Assembly (NCBI RefSeq): GCF_028858725.1
Contig: NC_084781.1
Coordinates: forward strand, 3,666,513 to 3,730,512
DNA length: 64,000 nucleotides
Direction: 5' to 3'
From: Colius striatus
Lineage: Eukaryota > Chordata > Aves > Coliiformes > Coliidae
The notes below the pieces were generated by a model. It saw only the letters and a list, made by a program, of their open reading frames with translations. It was not told the DNA's origin and did no database searches. A program made the translations under genes and the position numbers. This document shows positions 1 through 13,500 of this stretch, one piece after another. Each line of letters opens with the position of its first letter. The first letter of the stretch is position 1.

Positions 1-1139
1 GGTTTAGATACTGGGTGGCTTTGTTTTTCAGTTGGGCTAATAGTTCAGAGGGAGTGTTTGACAGTGAGGAAGGGAAGAGAAGCTGCTTGACTTACTTTTT
101 TTTCAGTTTGATTGGACTCAATTCCGTGCTGTGTAAAACAAAATGTGCATGGTAATGATATACTTCCACCTTTTCTAGGTGCTCTGTGTAAATCTTGGTG
201 CACAGTATGCATGGTTTCTTACTATGCCTCTACATGGGTGTTAAATGAACACGTTCCCTAAATGCTACCATGTTCTTGTGTCTGAAACCAGTACAAAACA
301 TGACAATTTCTGGAATATCTTTCACTAGGCAGTTGTGGCAACAACACAGGAGTTTCTGGTTGCAGAGAAACACTTCATTTGTGAAAGCTCTTGTAGGGAA
401 GGCTTAGAGGGGCAGGATTTGTAGCAATATAGGTAAACAGGCTGTTTTGTTTCCCTTTCAACTTGATCTGAGAATACATTGCTTGTGTGAGCCTATATTT
501 TATTTAACTACTTCTTTTTCTGTAGCTGCTTTTATCCCAATGTTTGTTTAGAGAAAACCCACAATTTACAAATATGCATCTCCACAGAGGAAGTAATTGT
601 AGATAAATAACAGAACTGAGGTTTCCTTTCCTTTGCTGACACACTGTCTCTGAAATAATGGAGTGAGTAAATGCTACCAAAGCACAATGCTTAGCTCAGG
701 CCTTTAGTACTAAAGGAATCGATTATTGTAATGTTTTGTTCTCGGGATTGCTCAGTAATTTGCTAATGCTGCTCCAAACGCAGCAGCGTATCTGACTGCA
801 GCGAGGAAATATGAGAGCATTCTACTTCCTTTAGTCTCTCTTCACTGGTTACCAATTCATTTGTAGTTGATTCTGGCAGTTCTTTTAATTTAAATTTTAC
901 TCTGGGTGCTTGTATTTTCTCATTTATCAGTTCCTGTATTGTTATACAAAACCTGTTATTCAGCAGCAGCCGGCTCTGCTGTTACGACAGTGGTGAGAAG
1001 GCAGAGCCTCCTTCAGCACAGGTACTTCAATGCTGTTTCCTTTGGCTTCTGGGAACTGTCAGGAAATTCATATCTGGAGCCTTTTCTGAAGTCATCCAGA
1101 CATGTTTAAACTACTCATTCTCAGCACAGATTTATTCCA

Positions 1140-1240
1140 TGTTTTAGGTGTGACCCTGGAGATGCTGAAGCTCATTAGGAGAATTTGGGATAATGTTAAA
1201 GGTCTTGTCCAACCAAAACAATTCTATGACTCTGAAGGTT
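1140..1240 (+). mobile_element. CR1 LINE 3' end, degenerate
   Basis: The end of a CR1-like 3' region is visible: a 'GTCTTGTCCAACC' block followed by 'ATTCTATGACTCTG', a decayed form of the usual CR1 tail repeat. Upstream boundary is uncertain. Confidence 0.55.
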
Positions 1241-2174
1241 AGATTTCCCTAGGTTTCACTGCTACATGATGATATCATGTATTTTATTCTAAGTGTAGCT
1301 TGTTCTGCATTGGCTAGAATGCAGAGCACTCTCCCAAAGTAGGAGAAACTTCCTAACTCTCTAGGCCCCTTGCTGCTATTCTTTCCCCAGCCACTGTGTT
1401 CTTTTGATGATTAAGAATTGTTCTTGTTGCCTTAAAGATGAGTTTCCACACCTGCTGTGATTCAGAAAATACTGCATCTTTCTTCTGAACTTGTATTGCT
1501 CCAGTTTAGGTGGGAGTTTGAACTGTAATTTTCTTGTTTGAATGTGTTTGATGCTGAAATGGCTTTTGGGCTGGCATCTTGGTATTCAAAAGTAGAGACT
1601 GAAGAAGAAAATAACCCCTCCTGCTTAGAAAATTATTCTCTTGTACTTCTCACAGAATACAATTCATTTTCTCAGGGTTCTTTCCTTGCTAAGTTCTGGT
1701 GGACCCAGCTCGCAAACCTATGTTTTTCTGCTTTTGTCTCAATAGGAAACTTTCTGAGCTGTCAATTAGGCTGCAGCTCAATTTCATGAAGGGTCTCAAT
1801 TCTTGACCTTCCAATGATTGCAATGTCAAAAGCAAATCAGAATATGGAAACAAGTGATTGAAAACATGAATCATCGTGGCAGCTGAGCCATCCAGCGTTA
1901 AGGCTTTGATGCAAGCTGGAGCTAGGAGAAAAAACACTTCCCATTTGTTCAAGCATCACACCTAACACTCAATGTGCTTAAGATTTTATAGGGATTTATG
2001 GCATAGCTGATACAGCTTTTGAGAAAGTAACAAGTACCTGTAAAGTACCTGCAAAAATCATCTTATTTTTCTGCATCTTATACTGCCTTGACTTTTTTTG
2101 GCAGCTTTTTCCTCAAATATTGATAACTTTTCTTTAAGGGAAGAGAGTGCTTTTGTGTGACAATAGCCTGGAAA

Positions 2175-2345
2175 TCCAAGAGTGCCAGGCTGCCCAGGGA
2201 GGTGGGGGAGTCCCATCCCTGGAGCTATTGCAAAGCCATGGAGCTGAGGTGCTGAGGCCATGTTGTCTTGGCAGTGTCAGGTTAGTGGTTGAATCCGTTA
2301 TGTTAAAGATCATTTTCAACTAAAATGATTCTATAATTCTATGTC
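2175..2345 (+). mobile_element. CR1 LINE 3' end
   Basis: Contains the typical CR1 stretch around 'GGCTGCCCAGGGAGGTGG' and a short direct repeat tail 'ATGATTCTATAATTCTATG'. The element is 5' truncated, as most CR1 copies are. Confidence 0.85.
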
Positions 2346-5300
2346 AGTGTAGATGGCCAAGTGTGATGCATCCAGGTGTGGAGACTTGAGGATGAAAGGT
2401 GCAGACATTCTGTTCTTTTTCTGGCTTGGAAAATGTTGGAAAGCAATGGCAGTTTGGAGTTGTGATAGTGCTGTGAAGTACCAGCTGTAGTCTGCTGTTC
2501 ATTTAAACGAATCACAAAGGGGAAACTATGTTCAAAGCCAAACTGGTTTTCATAACAAAGGCCACAGCAGTTAGTGGTATTACAGAGCAGTTTGGCTGTG
2601 GTTTGGCTTCATAGAGGTTTTCAAAATCTATGCCAGACTCTTTGTGAAGGCTTAATCAGTTGAAAGACTTTAAGATAGAAATGGTACATGCTTTTATAAC
2701 AGTATCACCTAGTCTACTTGATAAATTGCATGTGCATATTGCTGCTCTGTTAAATGAGACTGGAACCTGAAGCTGAGATGTGAAGTGGCAGATTTTAACT
2801 GGCCTTACTGCCTCTGTGCAGAACAATGTGCTGCAAAGGTCTGCTGCTAAACAAGCTGGCTCTGATTATGTGATACTCCTGCAGGATGCCACACTGTGAT
2901 CTAGCCAGGTTGTATCACCAGTCTCTTCTGAGACTTGGCTTGTATCTGTATGATGTTATGCTTCCCTGTGAACTTTGCATTTGGAGGGAGTATCTGAACT
3001 CTCCATTGTGCAGGATAGACATGTTGACTGGATCTTCAGTGACAGCAAGGTCAGATCGAGACTTGGATTTCAGGTTTTGCTTGCTTGGGTCTTGGGTGGG
3101 AACTCTGATGGAGCAAGCTGAGTAAAGAACCCATGAGCCTTATCTCTCAGCCAGCTGCTCAGCTGGCAAGCTGCAAACGTCCCCTAAGAGGGAGGGATGC
3201 TTTTGGAAATTATATATGCAAACAATAATTAAAGCAATAAATGTTCTGAATGCACATTCTGTTTAGAACTGGCTTTAAAATGATTTCTGCTGAAAAGGCG
3301 ATAGGGAAGGGAGAACAATGAAAATGAAAACCATCTTTCAACAGAAAAAGCTTTGTGAATAACTTGTTGGCTTTTAAAGGAAAACTGAACACAAAAAACC
3401 TAAATACAAAATGCTTTGGTGGGTTTTTTTTAGGTGGAATTGCCACTCACTTCTCAAATGTTAACAGGATGGATAAATCTAGAGAAAAGAAGGACGTTGC
3501 TTTCATTTGTTTTTCTCTCTACCAAATATGTTTTCACTTGTTGAAATTCCACTAAGTAATCTTTTTCTTTCTTGAAGTTCCTGTAAGAGAATCTAGCATG
3601 TGGTTATTCTTGGGAATGGGTCAAACAGTCTTTCTAGGTGGGCTGGATGTCTTGTATTAGGTTCATCTGTTGGAGAGACTGATCTTTCTTATTTCTCACA
3701 GAGAGTAAAGGCAACTTAGGAATTTGAATCAGACTGCAATAACAAGGCAACTCATCTCATAAACACTGTCTTAACACTGAAAAGTGCACAACTAAACACA
3801 ATTCCCACTGTTCAAGAAAATCCCCACTTTTGGTTCACTTCAGGCAAGATGAATTGTTCTGAAAGGGTATGTTGGTTGTGCTTTTGTACACAGGTCAGGA
3901 AACAATGCAAACCAGGGAGAGGCAGGTTCTTTGCCTTTTACAGTTAACGTGAAATGATGAAAAGTGAAATGAAAGCTTTTGTAATAAAACATTTAGAAAG
4001 TAAACTTTTTAGAAGTTCCTAGTGAGCTGACAACTATACCTTTGTGTTATGTGCTAGGCTGTCTGCTTCAGAGAAAGTAACCTGCTGTCTCAAATACACA
4101 GGAACTGGGGAGAGAACCTGCAACAGGAGATGCTAAAGAGCTTGTTTGGCAAAATTGTTGCAATGCTGCTGATAATAGGAAAGCTGTGTTTTAGTGTAGT
4201 CTTCTCAAATATAGCAAATTACCTAACAAGGGGGAAAAGTTGCAGCAGAATTAATTGCTACCTAGAAAACAATTTCATGCTAGGCTAAACAGGAATAAAA
4301 AAATTGCATGGTTTGGTTCACAACTCAAGCTTTGGTTTTAGAAAGAAAAGGAGGGGAAAAGGAAATAAAGGAACGTTACTTTAAGCTGTGAGCACAAATC
4401 TTTTCAATGAATAAGACAGGTTATGGTCTGAACTAAAAGATCTGTGGGACAGAGCAGCAGCAAAAGTCAGCAAAGTCAGCAGCAAAAGGTAACAGAAGCT
4501 ATTTTGCAATGGAAGAGAGGTCTGAAGTCAAACACTTGAGAGGGGAGTCTGCAAAACTACCCAAACTTAAGGTTTTCAAGTACTTTTTTTGTAGTTGCTA
4601 AAGCTATCTGACACTTACAGAAAGTAAAAGTAAGATAAAACGAAGTAGCTGTCCAGGTGTTTAAGCTTGGAAATGGGAAATAATGATTTTTGGGCACATA
4701 ATTGTGGAGGATAAATCAGTAGTATATATCCATCACTGTTCTTTTACTGCTCTTAAAGAGTTCTAGTGGATGCAAGGCACTTCTAATACAAAATGTACTC
4801 GTACAATACAGCCTGTGTAAAAGTTCCAGGAATAAAAAAAGCATCTAAGTGTCTTTGTCCAGAGCTGCAAAATGAGTGCAAACCACAGACTGTGAGAAGA
4901 CTCTGAAATCAGGATCCTGTGGTGGTTCATATTAGCTTAAGGAGGCTAAAGGTAATTTTTCCTGACAGGGATTTAGGTTTTTGTTGCAGCCTCAGGGAAT
5001 CAGTAGAAGAGGACATGAATGTGAAAGGAAACTAATGGGGTAACAGCAGTTGCCCAAGGTCATCGTGTTTCCTTGGGTAAAGGCTCTGTGTATGGCTCTG
5101 CTTTAAGAGCTTGTTACAGGAGACAGGTGACCAGCTGAGCTGCATGGAGCTACATGTTGAACTGTGTCCTCAGCTGTTAATCTGCCTGTCCCAGGCAGCC
5201 AGACTCTGCTCCTGACTCTTTGGAATTGTTGCAATTTATGTATGGCAAGGAAACCTTCTCAGGCATACCTTGGAGGTAAATGATGGTGGTACTATGACCA

Positions 5301-7690
5301 TCTGTGACACATTCTGTGCCACCTGAAGAGTTGTAGCATATTTATATCTCTGCCTTCAGCCTGTTGGACACTGTGTAGATTTAATATTTTTGATTTTCAA
5401 TTAAGTCCTTGATGGGATATGTCAGGCCTGAAGTTTCTCCTTCTGGATTGCCATGTTTCATTTGTCTTCTCTGAAAGCCTTTCATGGCTTTAATCTGAAT
5501 CTGAGGATTCCATTAGAAGAATCTAATTTTTCAGCACTTTAGGATGAAGAGCCTGAGAAATCACTGAGTGCCTCTGATGGGTGATGTGAGGTCTCTTAAT
5601 TTAACACTTGCAGCTTTTGATGAATTACTAGACTGATGTTTTGAAAGGCTTTGTCCAAATTGCCTTTCAGTCACTCCATATTTTGTTGCTGGCACTCGCT
5701 TCAATCTCTTTTTCTTTCCAGGCTTTGGCACTTGAGCTGCTGCTTTGGCCTTGGAGACTTCCAACACTGTCCAATTTCCCTAGTGAAGACCTTTTGCGAG
5801 GTCTTGGCAGAGCTTAAAAAGAGTTACTTCTGCTGCTTGAGTGACAGAATTGATCCAAATTTCAAGAGAATCCATCAGGCTTTTAACTGTTCTGTCTCCT
5901 GGAGGAAGAGACTTGCATTTTCAGAGGCAGGTGCAGTGTACTTTTTTCAATATTTAAATCCATGTTGATGATGCTGTTGCCTCTTTTGGCACCTACTGCA
6001 GGATGAGGTATGATTGTATGGACAGGCAAAACAATACTGAGCATGGTAGGAGCAACTTTGAAATAAAACTGCACATTTGAATCACCAAGTAGTGCTGCTT
6101 TTCTGAAGCAGCAGTCTTTTTTGTCCAATAAAATGCATGACAGGGTGTTTCAAAAGAAGATCCAGTGTTGGGGTTCTCATTTGTTGCTGTTAGTAATAAA
6201 AATAAACAAAGATCCATGGTTCTGCTGTAAACACAAAATGAGAATAGTCTCCTGGGCTAAAGATGTAGACAACACTTGAGTGCCATCACCTGTTTCATGA
6301 TCTCAGTCTGGTAACAGTGGAGATGGAATTAATCCTGTTGCCTGGGATTCGCACCTTGTGTTTATGCTCTTGGAGTCAGTTCAACCCTTTGCTGTTCCTG
6401 ACCTCTCCCAGCTTCTAACACATCAGCACTGTTCATTTTGCTTTGATGGCTGCGCTCCTGTGTCAGCCTCTGGGCACTGTTGTACACTGTGTCAAAACTA
6501 CAGTGCTTATGAGCAAGGACTGCCTAGGCTGTCTTTCTTAGCTTGGACAAGAGACAGCAAAGGATTGGGGCTCTTGCACTTTGCACAGGGAGAAGCTGAA
6601 CAACCACATTTGACCACCAACTCTCAACAGAGTAATTTAGATGCTTTATGGTGAGGCCATGCAATCCTTTTCCAAAATGTTTTCCACATTGCTAGTCTCA
6701 TTCCAGCCTGGGATTGCCCTGGTTTACAACCGAGCTGTAGCCAACCCTGTTGCCCTTGTTCTCTTTGGCAAACCCTCTGCACGTTTGTCCTGCTTCCTCT
6801 AGCTCATTTCAGTGTTAGCTTGGTTTGGTTGCTAAGCACTGGCCCCACTTCCCTGAGTTCATTTTCTGAAGAGTCAGCTTTGATTCAGAGTTTACAATCC
6901 AGTCATTCTCCTGAAGCAGAGGCAGCCCTGCTAAGTCAACAGCAGTGATTACGTTTTTCTCTATTTACTTTTTACCATTGTCAGAACCGCCTTTGTTAAG
7001 CCACCTTCCCCCTTCAACACTGTAGCAGTGGAAACTGCAGAAGGCAGCATTAGCTGTCAGGTATGAGCTGAGATGTCCTTTTTGGTGGCACATCTCTGTG
7101 TGACGTTACTCAGGCTCTGGAGCTGGAAGACACTGACTCTTATCATTGCCGCTGGGTGCAACCAGAAGTGAAGGGTTATGGGCAGCAGCCATCAAAAGGG
7201 ACTTGGCCTTTCCTACCCCACTCTCACTGAGGACAATACAAAGAAATCAAGGTTTTCAGCAGTGTCTCACCAGAGTATAATTTTCATTAATTGCAGTATA
7301 ATTATGTAATCACTTTAACAAATGCTGCCTGAATGCTCTCAGGGGCAGCTGTCTAAGAAGAGCACTAACAGAAACATATTCTGTGATCAAGTGAGTTTTT
7401 TGGGAAGCATTGTATGCCCTCTGACAATATCCAGGGATATAGCTATAGAGCAGGCTCAGCCTGTCTTACCTGTTTGAGAGACATTAATTGATTACATTTT
7501 TATCAACTTTTTTCATTTAAGATGTGAGCAGCTGTGGTTGAGACTGCTTTTCCCAGCCAAGCCTCTTTGGATGAGTGCCTTTGTCTGTTTGCTGCCTCTG
7601 ACACGCTGTGTTTGAATGCTGTAAGGTTTTGTTGATACAGAGACTTTGTTATTTGTCATAAACAAATAAAAGCAATAAGTAAGGGAAGGC

Positions 7691-7930
7691 CTGGCAGATT
7701 GATTATGTCACTCCCACAAAGTCACCAGGCAAATACCGTGTACTCACAATGGTGGAAGCAACCACTGGATGGCTGGAAATGTATCCTATGCTTCGTGCTA
7801 CCACCCACAAAACTCTCCTGGGCCTTCAAAAGCAAGTCCAATGGCAACATGACGCCCAGAAAGGATGGAGTCAGATAACGGGACACTGTTCATCAGGTGC
7901 CATGAGGGCTGTGGCTGGGCTACTGTGTAC
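7691..7930 (+). pseudogene. ERVL-type endogenous retrovirus integrase fragment, broken
   Basis: Frame +2 from 7692 reads like the catalytic core of a retroviral integrase, with a W-Q-I-D-Y motif holding the first catalytic Asp near 7701 and a conserved T-T-G-W block near 7764. A frameshift between about 7830 and 7865 moves the homology to another frame, where the second Asp sits in E-S-D-N-G near 7868. The third catalytic residue region is missing. The fragment runs into the LTR that follows. It is an old, inactive copy. Confidence 0.8.
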
Positions 7931-7964
7931 CACATTGATGTCATGCTTAGGATAGAGGGGATGG

Positions 7965-8195
7965 CTTTTGCAGTGAGCGGTTGCCTTGGGCATTGCTCAC
8001 TTTGTATACACCTTCACTGTTGTAATGGCTGTTGTTTGTTCTCTTCTTGTGCCATTCTATTAAATTGTCCTTGTTTCAACCCAATCAGTTTTAGCTTTCC
8101 CTCGTGATCCTCCTCCCCATACTGCCGTGGTGGGGAGGAGTAAGTGAGCAGCTGTGCTGGTTTGGTTGTTGTCTGCTGGGTTTTAACCACAGCAA
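7965..8195 (+). mobile_element. ERVL-type LTR, 3' portion
   Basis: Follows the integrase fragment in the same orientation. It has the 3' part of a common avian ERVL LTR: 'TATTAAATTGTCC' near 8059, a 'CCTCCTCCCCATACTGCC' block near 8109, then 'AGTAAGTGAGCAG' and a CA terminus near 8195. The 5' part of the LTR seems deleted or decayed; boundaries are approximate. Confidence 0.75.
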
Positions 8196-10480
8196 CAATT
8201 TGGGGTATTTGCATATTTTTCATTTAGAAAGCAGACATTTTATCAGTGGTGTTTACACACACAGGAGTTCAGTTCCTTTGTCAGTAAGCCAAGCAGAACA
8301 ATTTTTTGGTGTTCATGTCAGGAAAAGCAATGCCTTCCTCTTCTGTGAGGGACTACTAATATTATAGGGCTGGCTGATTTCTTTGGGGCTGACTGAACCA
8401 TTCAAGAAAAACAGGAGCTTTTTCAAATACCATCAGACCTGCCGAGGTGATAGTCAAGTCATTGATGGAGAGAAGATGAGTTTTTCAGTTCTGGAAGCTG
8501 AGCTATTTTGTATCCCAGAGGAATGAATATGCTGATACTTGGTAGGCCTCCAGTGCCTGCAACTGAGAAAAGGATGTGTCTGTTTATTTTCCTTGCTGGA
8601 GTCGTTTTCATGTTTTCGTGCATCACGTCCAACAGCCTAGATTTATAATTCATTCTGTGTCTATTTGTTTCTTGACAGAAGGGCATGAAATAATAGTAAG
8701 GTTCTGTTTTCTTTATAGCCAGGAATAGATAGCTATGGCTTACCATCAGTGTAAACTGTACAGGGTTTTGCAGTGTTTCAGATGAATGATGCTACTGCTG
8801 TATGAAAGTAAATCGCAATGTCCTGGAGTGAGTCCCAGGTTATTCTGCTCTTCTCACAGCAGTTCATTGCTGTAGCAGTGCAAAGAGAAGTACCTCAAGC
8901 CAGATTCATCTTCTTGCTGACACCAGGAGTCACTGTGGCAGAGACAGTGGAAGTGGGTTTATTCAAAATTGATGCAGATCCGCTGGGTATCAGAACCTGT
9001 TTCGAGAGGTTCAGAGTGCAGAGTTGGGAAGCTTCAAAGGCTTCATGCTGTAGTAGCAGTGTGCAGAACACACAGTGAGTCAGCGACGTGTTCAGGGCTC
9101 TGCTTTGGCTGAGCAGAGGAAGGACCATCTTTGAGCCCTCGTATTTCATCCCTGAAATGTGACTGTAGTTAAAGAGCAGATCCATTTTTGCCTTCCTGCA
9201 ACACATACCACAGGAGTAAATTTGACATATGAGTTATCTCTGCATAAATCTGAGAGTTCAGTAGTTAATTAGCGAACTGGAAATCAGACAAAGTGAATCT
9301 AACCATTTGTCTTACCTTTTCTGCCTTCTATTGCATCTTCCATCTTTTCTGAACTTTCTGAAGTACAAGGGACAAGCAGGTCGAAAATGGGAAGAAAATT
9401 AGAAGCACTTGGCCTGGTGCCTGCCTTTACACTGTGTTGATTAGGTTTTAATTGGCAATTCTTGTCTGTGATATAAGATAATTGCAGAGATTTCCAGGAA
9501 TTGTTTGTAGAATAGGAAGAAACAGACACATCTGAATTGTACTTGAGGATTTTAATTAAAGAGTTTATACAGTGCAACAGATGGTGCTTCTCCTGTTAGG
9601 AAGTCGGGCATGAGGCCTCGTTGCAGATATTCAGCCATGATGGTTAGAGCTTCTGCTCCCTCCTGGCTAGAGATGTTCTGACATAGTTTTCCTTTAGGGG
9701 ACTTGAGCATTTCAAAGATAGCATGCTCTTTATGTTGTGGTCCAAACCACGATGATATTTTTTTCGGAAAGTGAACTTAGGCAGCTACAGAGTGAAATTC
9801 TACATGTGTGTCTATATAGAACCATCCTTCCTAACAGGAGCTGTGCTCTCATTGATCTCCACAGTTGTCCTCAGCTTCCTTCTGAAAGGCTTGCTGAAGT
9901 GAGAAGGCAGGTGAGGAGCCATACAGGTTTCTTGATAGATGTTGCAGTGGTGTGGAGGAAGGAGAATCTGTTTGGTTTTCAGACAGCAGTGCTCTGCAAT
10001 AATTTTGTGTGAGCCAACAACCAACCTTGGGTTGGTCTCTGGCTTTCAGGGAAGTGGAACAAAGAGAGGGACATTGTAATTTTTAGAGTTTTAGGACTTC
10101 ATCCAACTTTTCAGATTCCAGGAAGAGCCAAAAGCTGGGATGATATCACCTTGGTGTGTAAGCAATGTGTGACCCCACGGGGTCACCTTGTAGACAGGTC
10201 TGCAAGATGACAAGTGTACTTTCAAGCTCCTTACCTAGGAGATGCTTCAAAAGTATTTGTTGTCTCACGGTTTAATGAGTATTCTCACTTTTTAGCATCA
10301 GTAGTGCTGCAGGGGAGTTTCTGTGGGATAATCTCTTAGGCTGTCTTTTCTACCTGCAGCTCGGTGTTCGTTTCACTTCAGGCTGTATTGGAAAGTGATT
10401 ACCTGGAAGGGATTGGGTTACACTGAGCTTCAACAAAGGCATATGCTCAAGGAAAATTTTAAACATTAGCTCTTAGGGTG
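8196..10480. other. Proximal 5' flank of the giant gene
   Basis: I see no further coding sequence. Promoter and a possible non-coding first exon may lie here, but I cannot point to a TATA box, CpG island or other signal. Confidence 0.5.
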
Positions 10481-10495
10481 CTTTTTTTTCCATAG
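10481..10495 (+). promoter_or_regulatory. Probable splice acceptor of the start-codon exon (spliced 5' UTR)
   Basis: A run of eight T's followed by CCATAG ends at 10495, 19 nt before the start ATG. It reads as a good polypyrimidine tract and acceptor. If used, the first coding exon begins at 10496 and a non-coding first exon and the promoter lie further upstream, where I could not locate them. Confidence 0.45.
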
Positions 10496-10514
10496 AACTG
10501 TTTACATTAACCCT

Positions 10515-10572
10515 ATGGCTAATGCTTTGGGTTGGCTGATTTTGTTCTGGAGCCTTAGGATCTTCCTGAGAG
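10515..10572 (+). CDS. Coding exon 1: start codon and signal peptide
   Basis: Residues 1-20. The peptide begins [17 protein letters not shown], a hydrophobic core typical of a secretory signal. The donor is G|GTGAGT, phase 1; the split codon becomes Glu with exon 2. In-frame stop TAG at 10467 and no earlier in-frame ATG after it. The Kozak context is modest (no purine at -3, G at +4). Confidence 0.85.
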
Positions 10573-13500
10573 GTGAGTGGGTAACTTTCTCCTACAGACA
10601 GACTTCTGTTTTGCTTTCTTTTGTTTTGGTCTTGTCTTTTTAATTGGTGCTGTTACCGTTACCTTCTGAAAGCTGTAAGGCATTAGAGTTGGCAGTTGTT
10701 TAGCTCATTCTGGTCATAAACCGATGAGTGTGGCTGCTGTTCTTGTAGAAGCACAATGTTTTTTAGGGAGAGAAGACAGGCAGAAAGGGTGGAGGGAATG
10801 TGTTCACCAAGAGGTTTCATTTTCTAGAGAGAAAAAGAAAATGAACGTGTCAGTGTTTTCAGGTGATGATAATAATGACCTTAAGGTGATTATTTGAGTG
10901 TGGAACAGATTAAGAGAAAAGCCTGGATTTTCTGATTGGATTTCCTCCTTAACAAGATAGACTTAGAATATTTCTTGTTTGTTTTTCAATCATAAACACT
11001 GCTTCTCTGTAAAGGCAAAGCATTGCTCTTAATAGTAAGAATTCCTGTATTAGTAGTACACCAGTGACAGAATTGTGCAGATATTACATTATGGTGTGAT
11101 AGTAACTGGACGTTTAACTTGAAGTCTAAAATATTTGCTCATTAAACCTTAAATTTACTTCTTTTGCTTTCTTTTAGAGACCTCTTCCTTCTCACCAGGT
11201 TGCAGCATAGACTGCCAGACCCGCTGCCTCATAGACTGCAGACAGGGGCATTACTACGCAGCTGGCAACTGCTTGGAATGTCCAACAGGCTTCTAGTAAG
11301 TCTCCTCCCTTCCCTCTTTCCTCAGCACTTAAACTCCTGCAATAAGAAAGGAAAACATTTGGGACAAATGCTGAACCAAGCACCCAGACTATCAGCCAGC
11401 CTGGGTTGTGTGGCAAGCAAGCCCTTAATGAACCATTTTCAGTTGGAAAGCTGTCTTAAACTCTGGTGTGTCATTGCCAGCATGCTCTGTCTTCCTCAGA
11501 ACAAAATTATTAAGACTGCTTTCTCTGCCACACATGCCTCACTTTAAATGAAAGTAGAAATGGTCACTGTGGAGTTTTCAGATGCAATCTCAAACCAGAT
11601 TACAGATGACAGGTTTTGTACAAACTGTCTTGAACTCTTCGTTTGGGTTGCCACATCTACTGCAAATTCTGTCCCTGCTTGTGCAATCCCAGTGATGCAC
11701 CTGGAGCTCCTGTTTATGTGCTGGAATCCTCTGAGGTTCTGGAGGGATCTGAATTGAATCCATGCTTCTGTGGCTAAAACAACATTTGTTTGAGCAGTTG
11801 GTGAGGGGGACATTCCTGTGTCTATACAACATTCACACTGATTGGTACAGGATGAGATTCCAAAGAAGTGAGAAAATGTAATTTGATAACATCATTATTT
11901 TTGATGCAGTTGCCCTGGAGGCCAAGCAGCTCCAAGGAAATGCCCTCTGGGAACAGCCAATGAACTTACCGCTCAAGCAAACATCACAGCCTGCCAGGTA
12001 AGCTGAAGGACAGGGGAAGAGAGCAAGCAGGTAAAGTAGTGCCTTTTGCCTCTACATCTGTCTATTTTGAATTACTCTGCAACCCTCTGCAACTCACTCT
12101 TTCCACTCTCTAGTTGTAAAGCTCTACAGCTTCCTGAAAGGTTGTAGTGAAGTGAGGGTCGATCTCTTCTCCCAAGTAAGGAGTGATGGGACAAGAAATA
12201 GCCACAAGTTGCCCCAGGGGAGGTTTAGATTGGAGCTGAGGAAGAACTTTTTCCCAGACAGGGCTGTCAGCTGAGGGCCATGGGTTAGTGGGGGGCTTGG
12301 CAGTGTGAGGAGTTGGACTCAATGACCTCAAAGGTCTTTTCCAGCCAAAATGATTCTATGAATTGAAGGAACATGAGTGGGAGAGAAGCTGACTTTTGTT
12401 CTACGCGTTTCTTTTACCAGACACCTTTCCATTTATTGTACTTCTGTGAATCATCTGGTTTGAAAACAGATGCTTTTGAAATCAGTCTGCTTTGAGATTT
12501 TTCAGGAAGCTTCTGCACTATGTTTGGCCCTGATTTGTCTCAGGGAGAGCAAATTGTCCCTTCAGTTAGCCAGCAAGCGACATTCCCTCCATGCGTTGTT
12601 TACACCACTGACGATAAAGAGCATATGTTGGGAGCTCTCAAGTGTACATAGGCCAGATTTTGGAAACAATCCAAGATCCTTTCTTTCTGGTACTTGAGCT
12701 GAGGACGTCTGGAAGGGTTGGTTTACATTATTCATGTAAAGAATATGTTTCTGTGAATTGGATGCTTTTTGTGATCTCACTGCAGGTTTGTCCCAGTGGC
12801 TATCTCAGCCTAGAGAGTGGAGCTGGGTGCCGTGCCTGTCCGGATGGCTACTCATGTGATCCACGCAGTGGTGTGCAGAGGAGCTGTGGGCCTGGCCAGT
12901 ATTCACCAGAGGGAGAGCTGGAGTGTCAGGAGTGTCCAGAGACATATGTCTGCCCAGATGGAAGAAGCAGACAGGTACAGAATGAACACATTGTTCTCCA
13001 AGGGTAAAATGTCATTATTCTCGACAGGCAGGCTCAAACATGAGTTTGTTGTCTGAAGAAGACAGGCTTTCCTGGTTTAACAGGAGGTTATGGACCTTTC
13101 TTCATGAGAGAAAAGCATTCAAAACATTTCAGTGGTACAGTGAATCTAATACCTTCCACATGTGGCCTGTATAATAAATATTTCTCATTTAAATTCTGGG
13201 AGCATTAGTGATCAGATTATCTGCCACTGTTAAAATCCTCAGCTGAGGACTCAAGGAAGCTTTTGCCTCTAGAAACTGTCCCTGGAGAATGGAGCTGATG
13301 CAGTGCTGGGAAGGGAGCAGAGGGCAGAGGAGGAAGAAGCATGAGTCAGAATGAAGTACTGGGCTTTTTCCTGACTTTTCCTCTCTGGGACACAGTGTTG
13401 TGCTGCAGCAGCCATTCGACCTTCTGGTAATATGAATCTGTGTTTCTTCCCCTTTAGCGTTGTTCGACTGGTCAGCAGCCAAATCCAAGCCGCACTCATT

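Larger units (their letters stand above)
1..7690. other. 5' flank without recognisable gene
   Basis: Reading frames here are short and lack protein-family features or convincing splice-site pairs. Apart from two CR1 remnants near 1.2 and 2.3 kb I see no recognisable element. The region is AT-rich and looks intergenic, or like an intron of a gene outside the window. Confidence 0.6.

Noticed and set aside
11550-11850. Open frames on both strands in intron 2
   Set aside because: No Cys motif, no splice sites in phase, and exon 2 joins exon 3 in phase without it.
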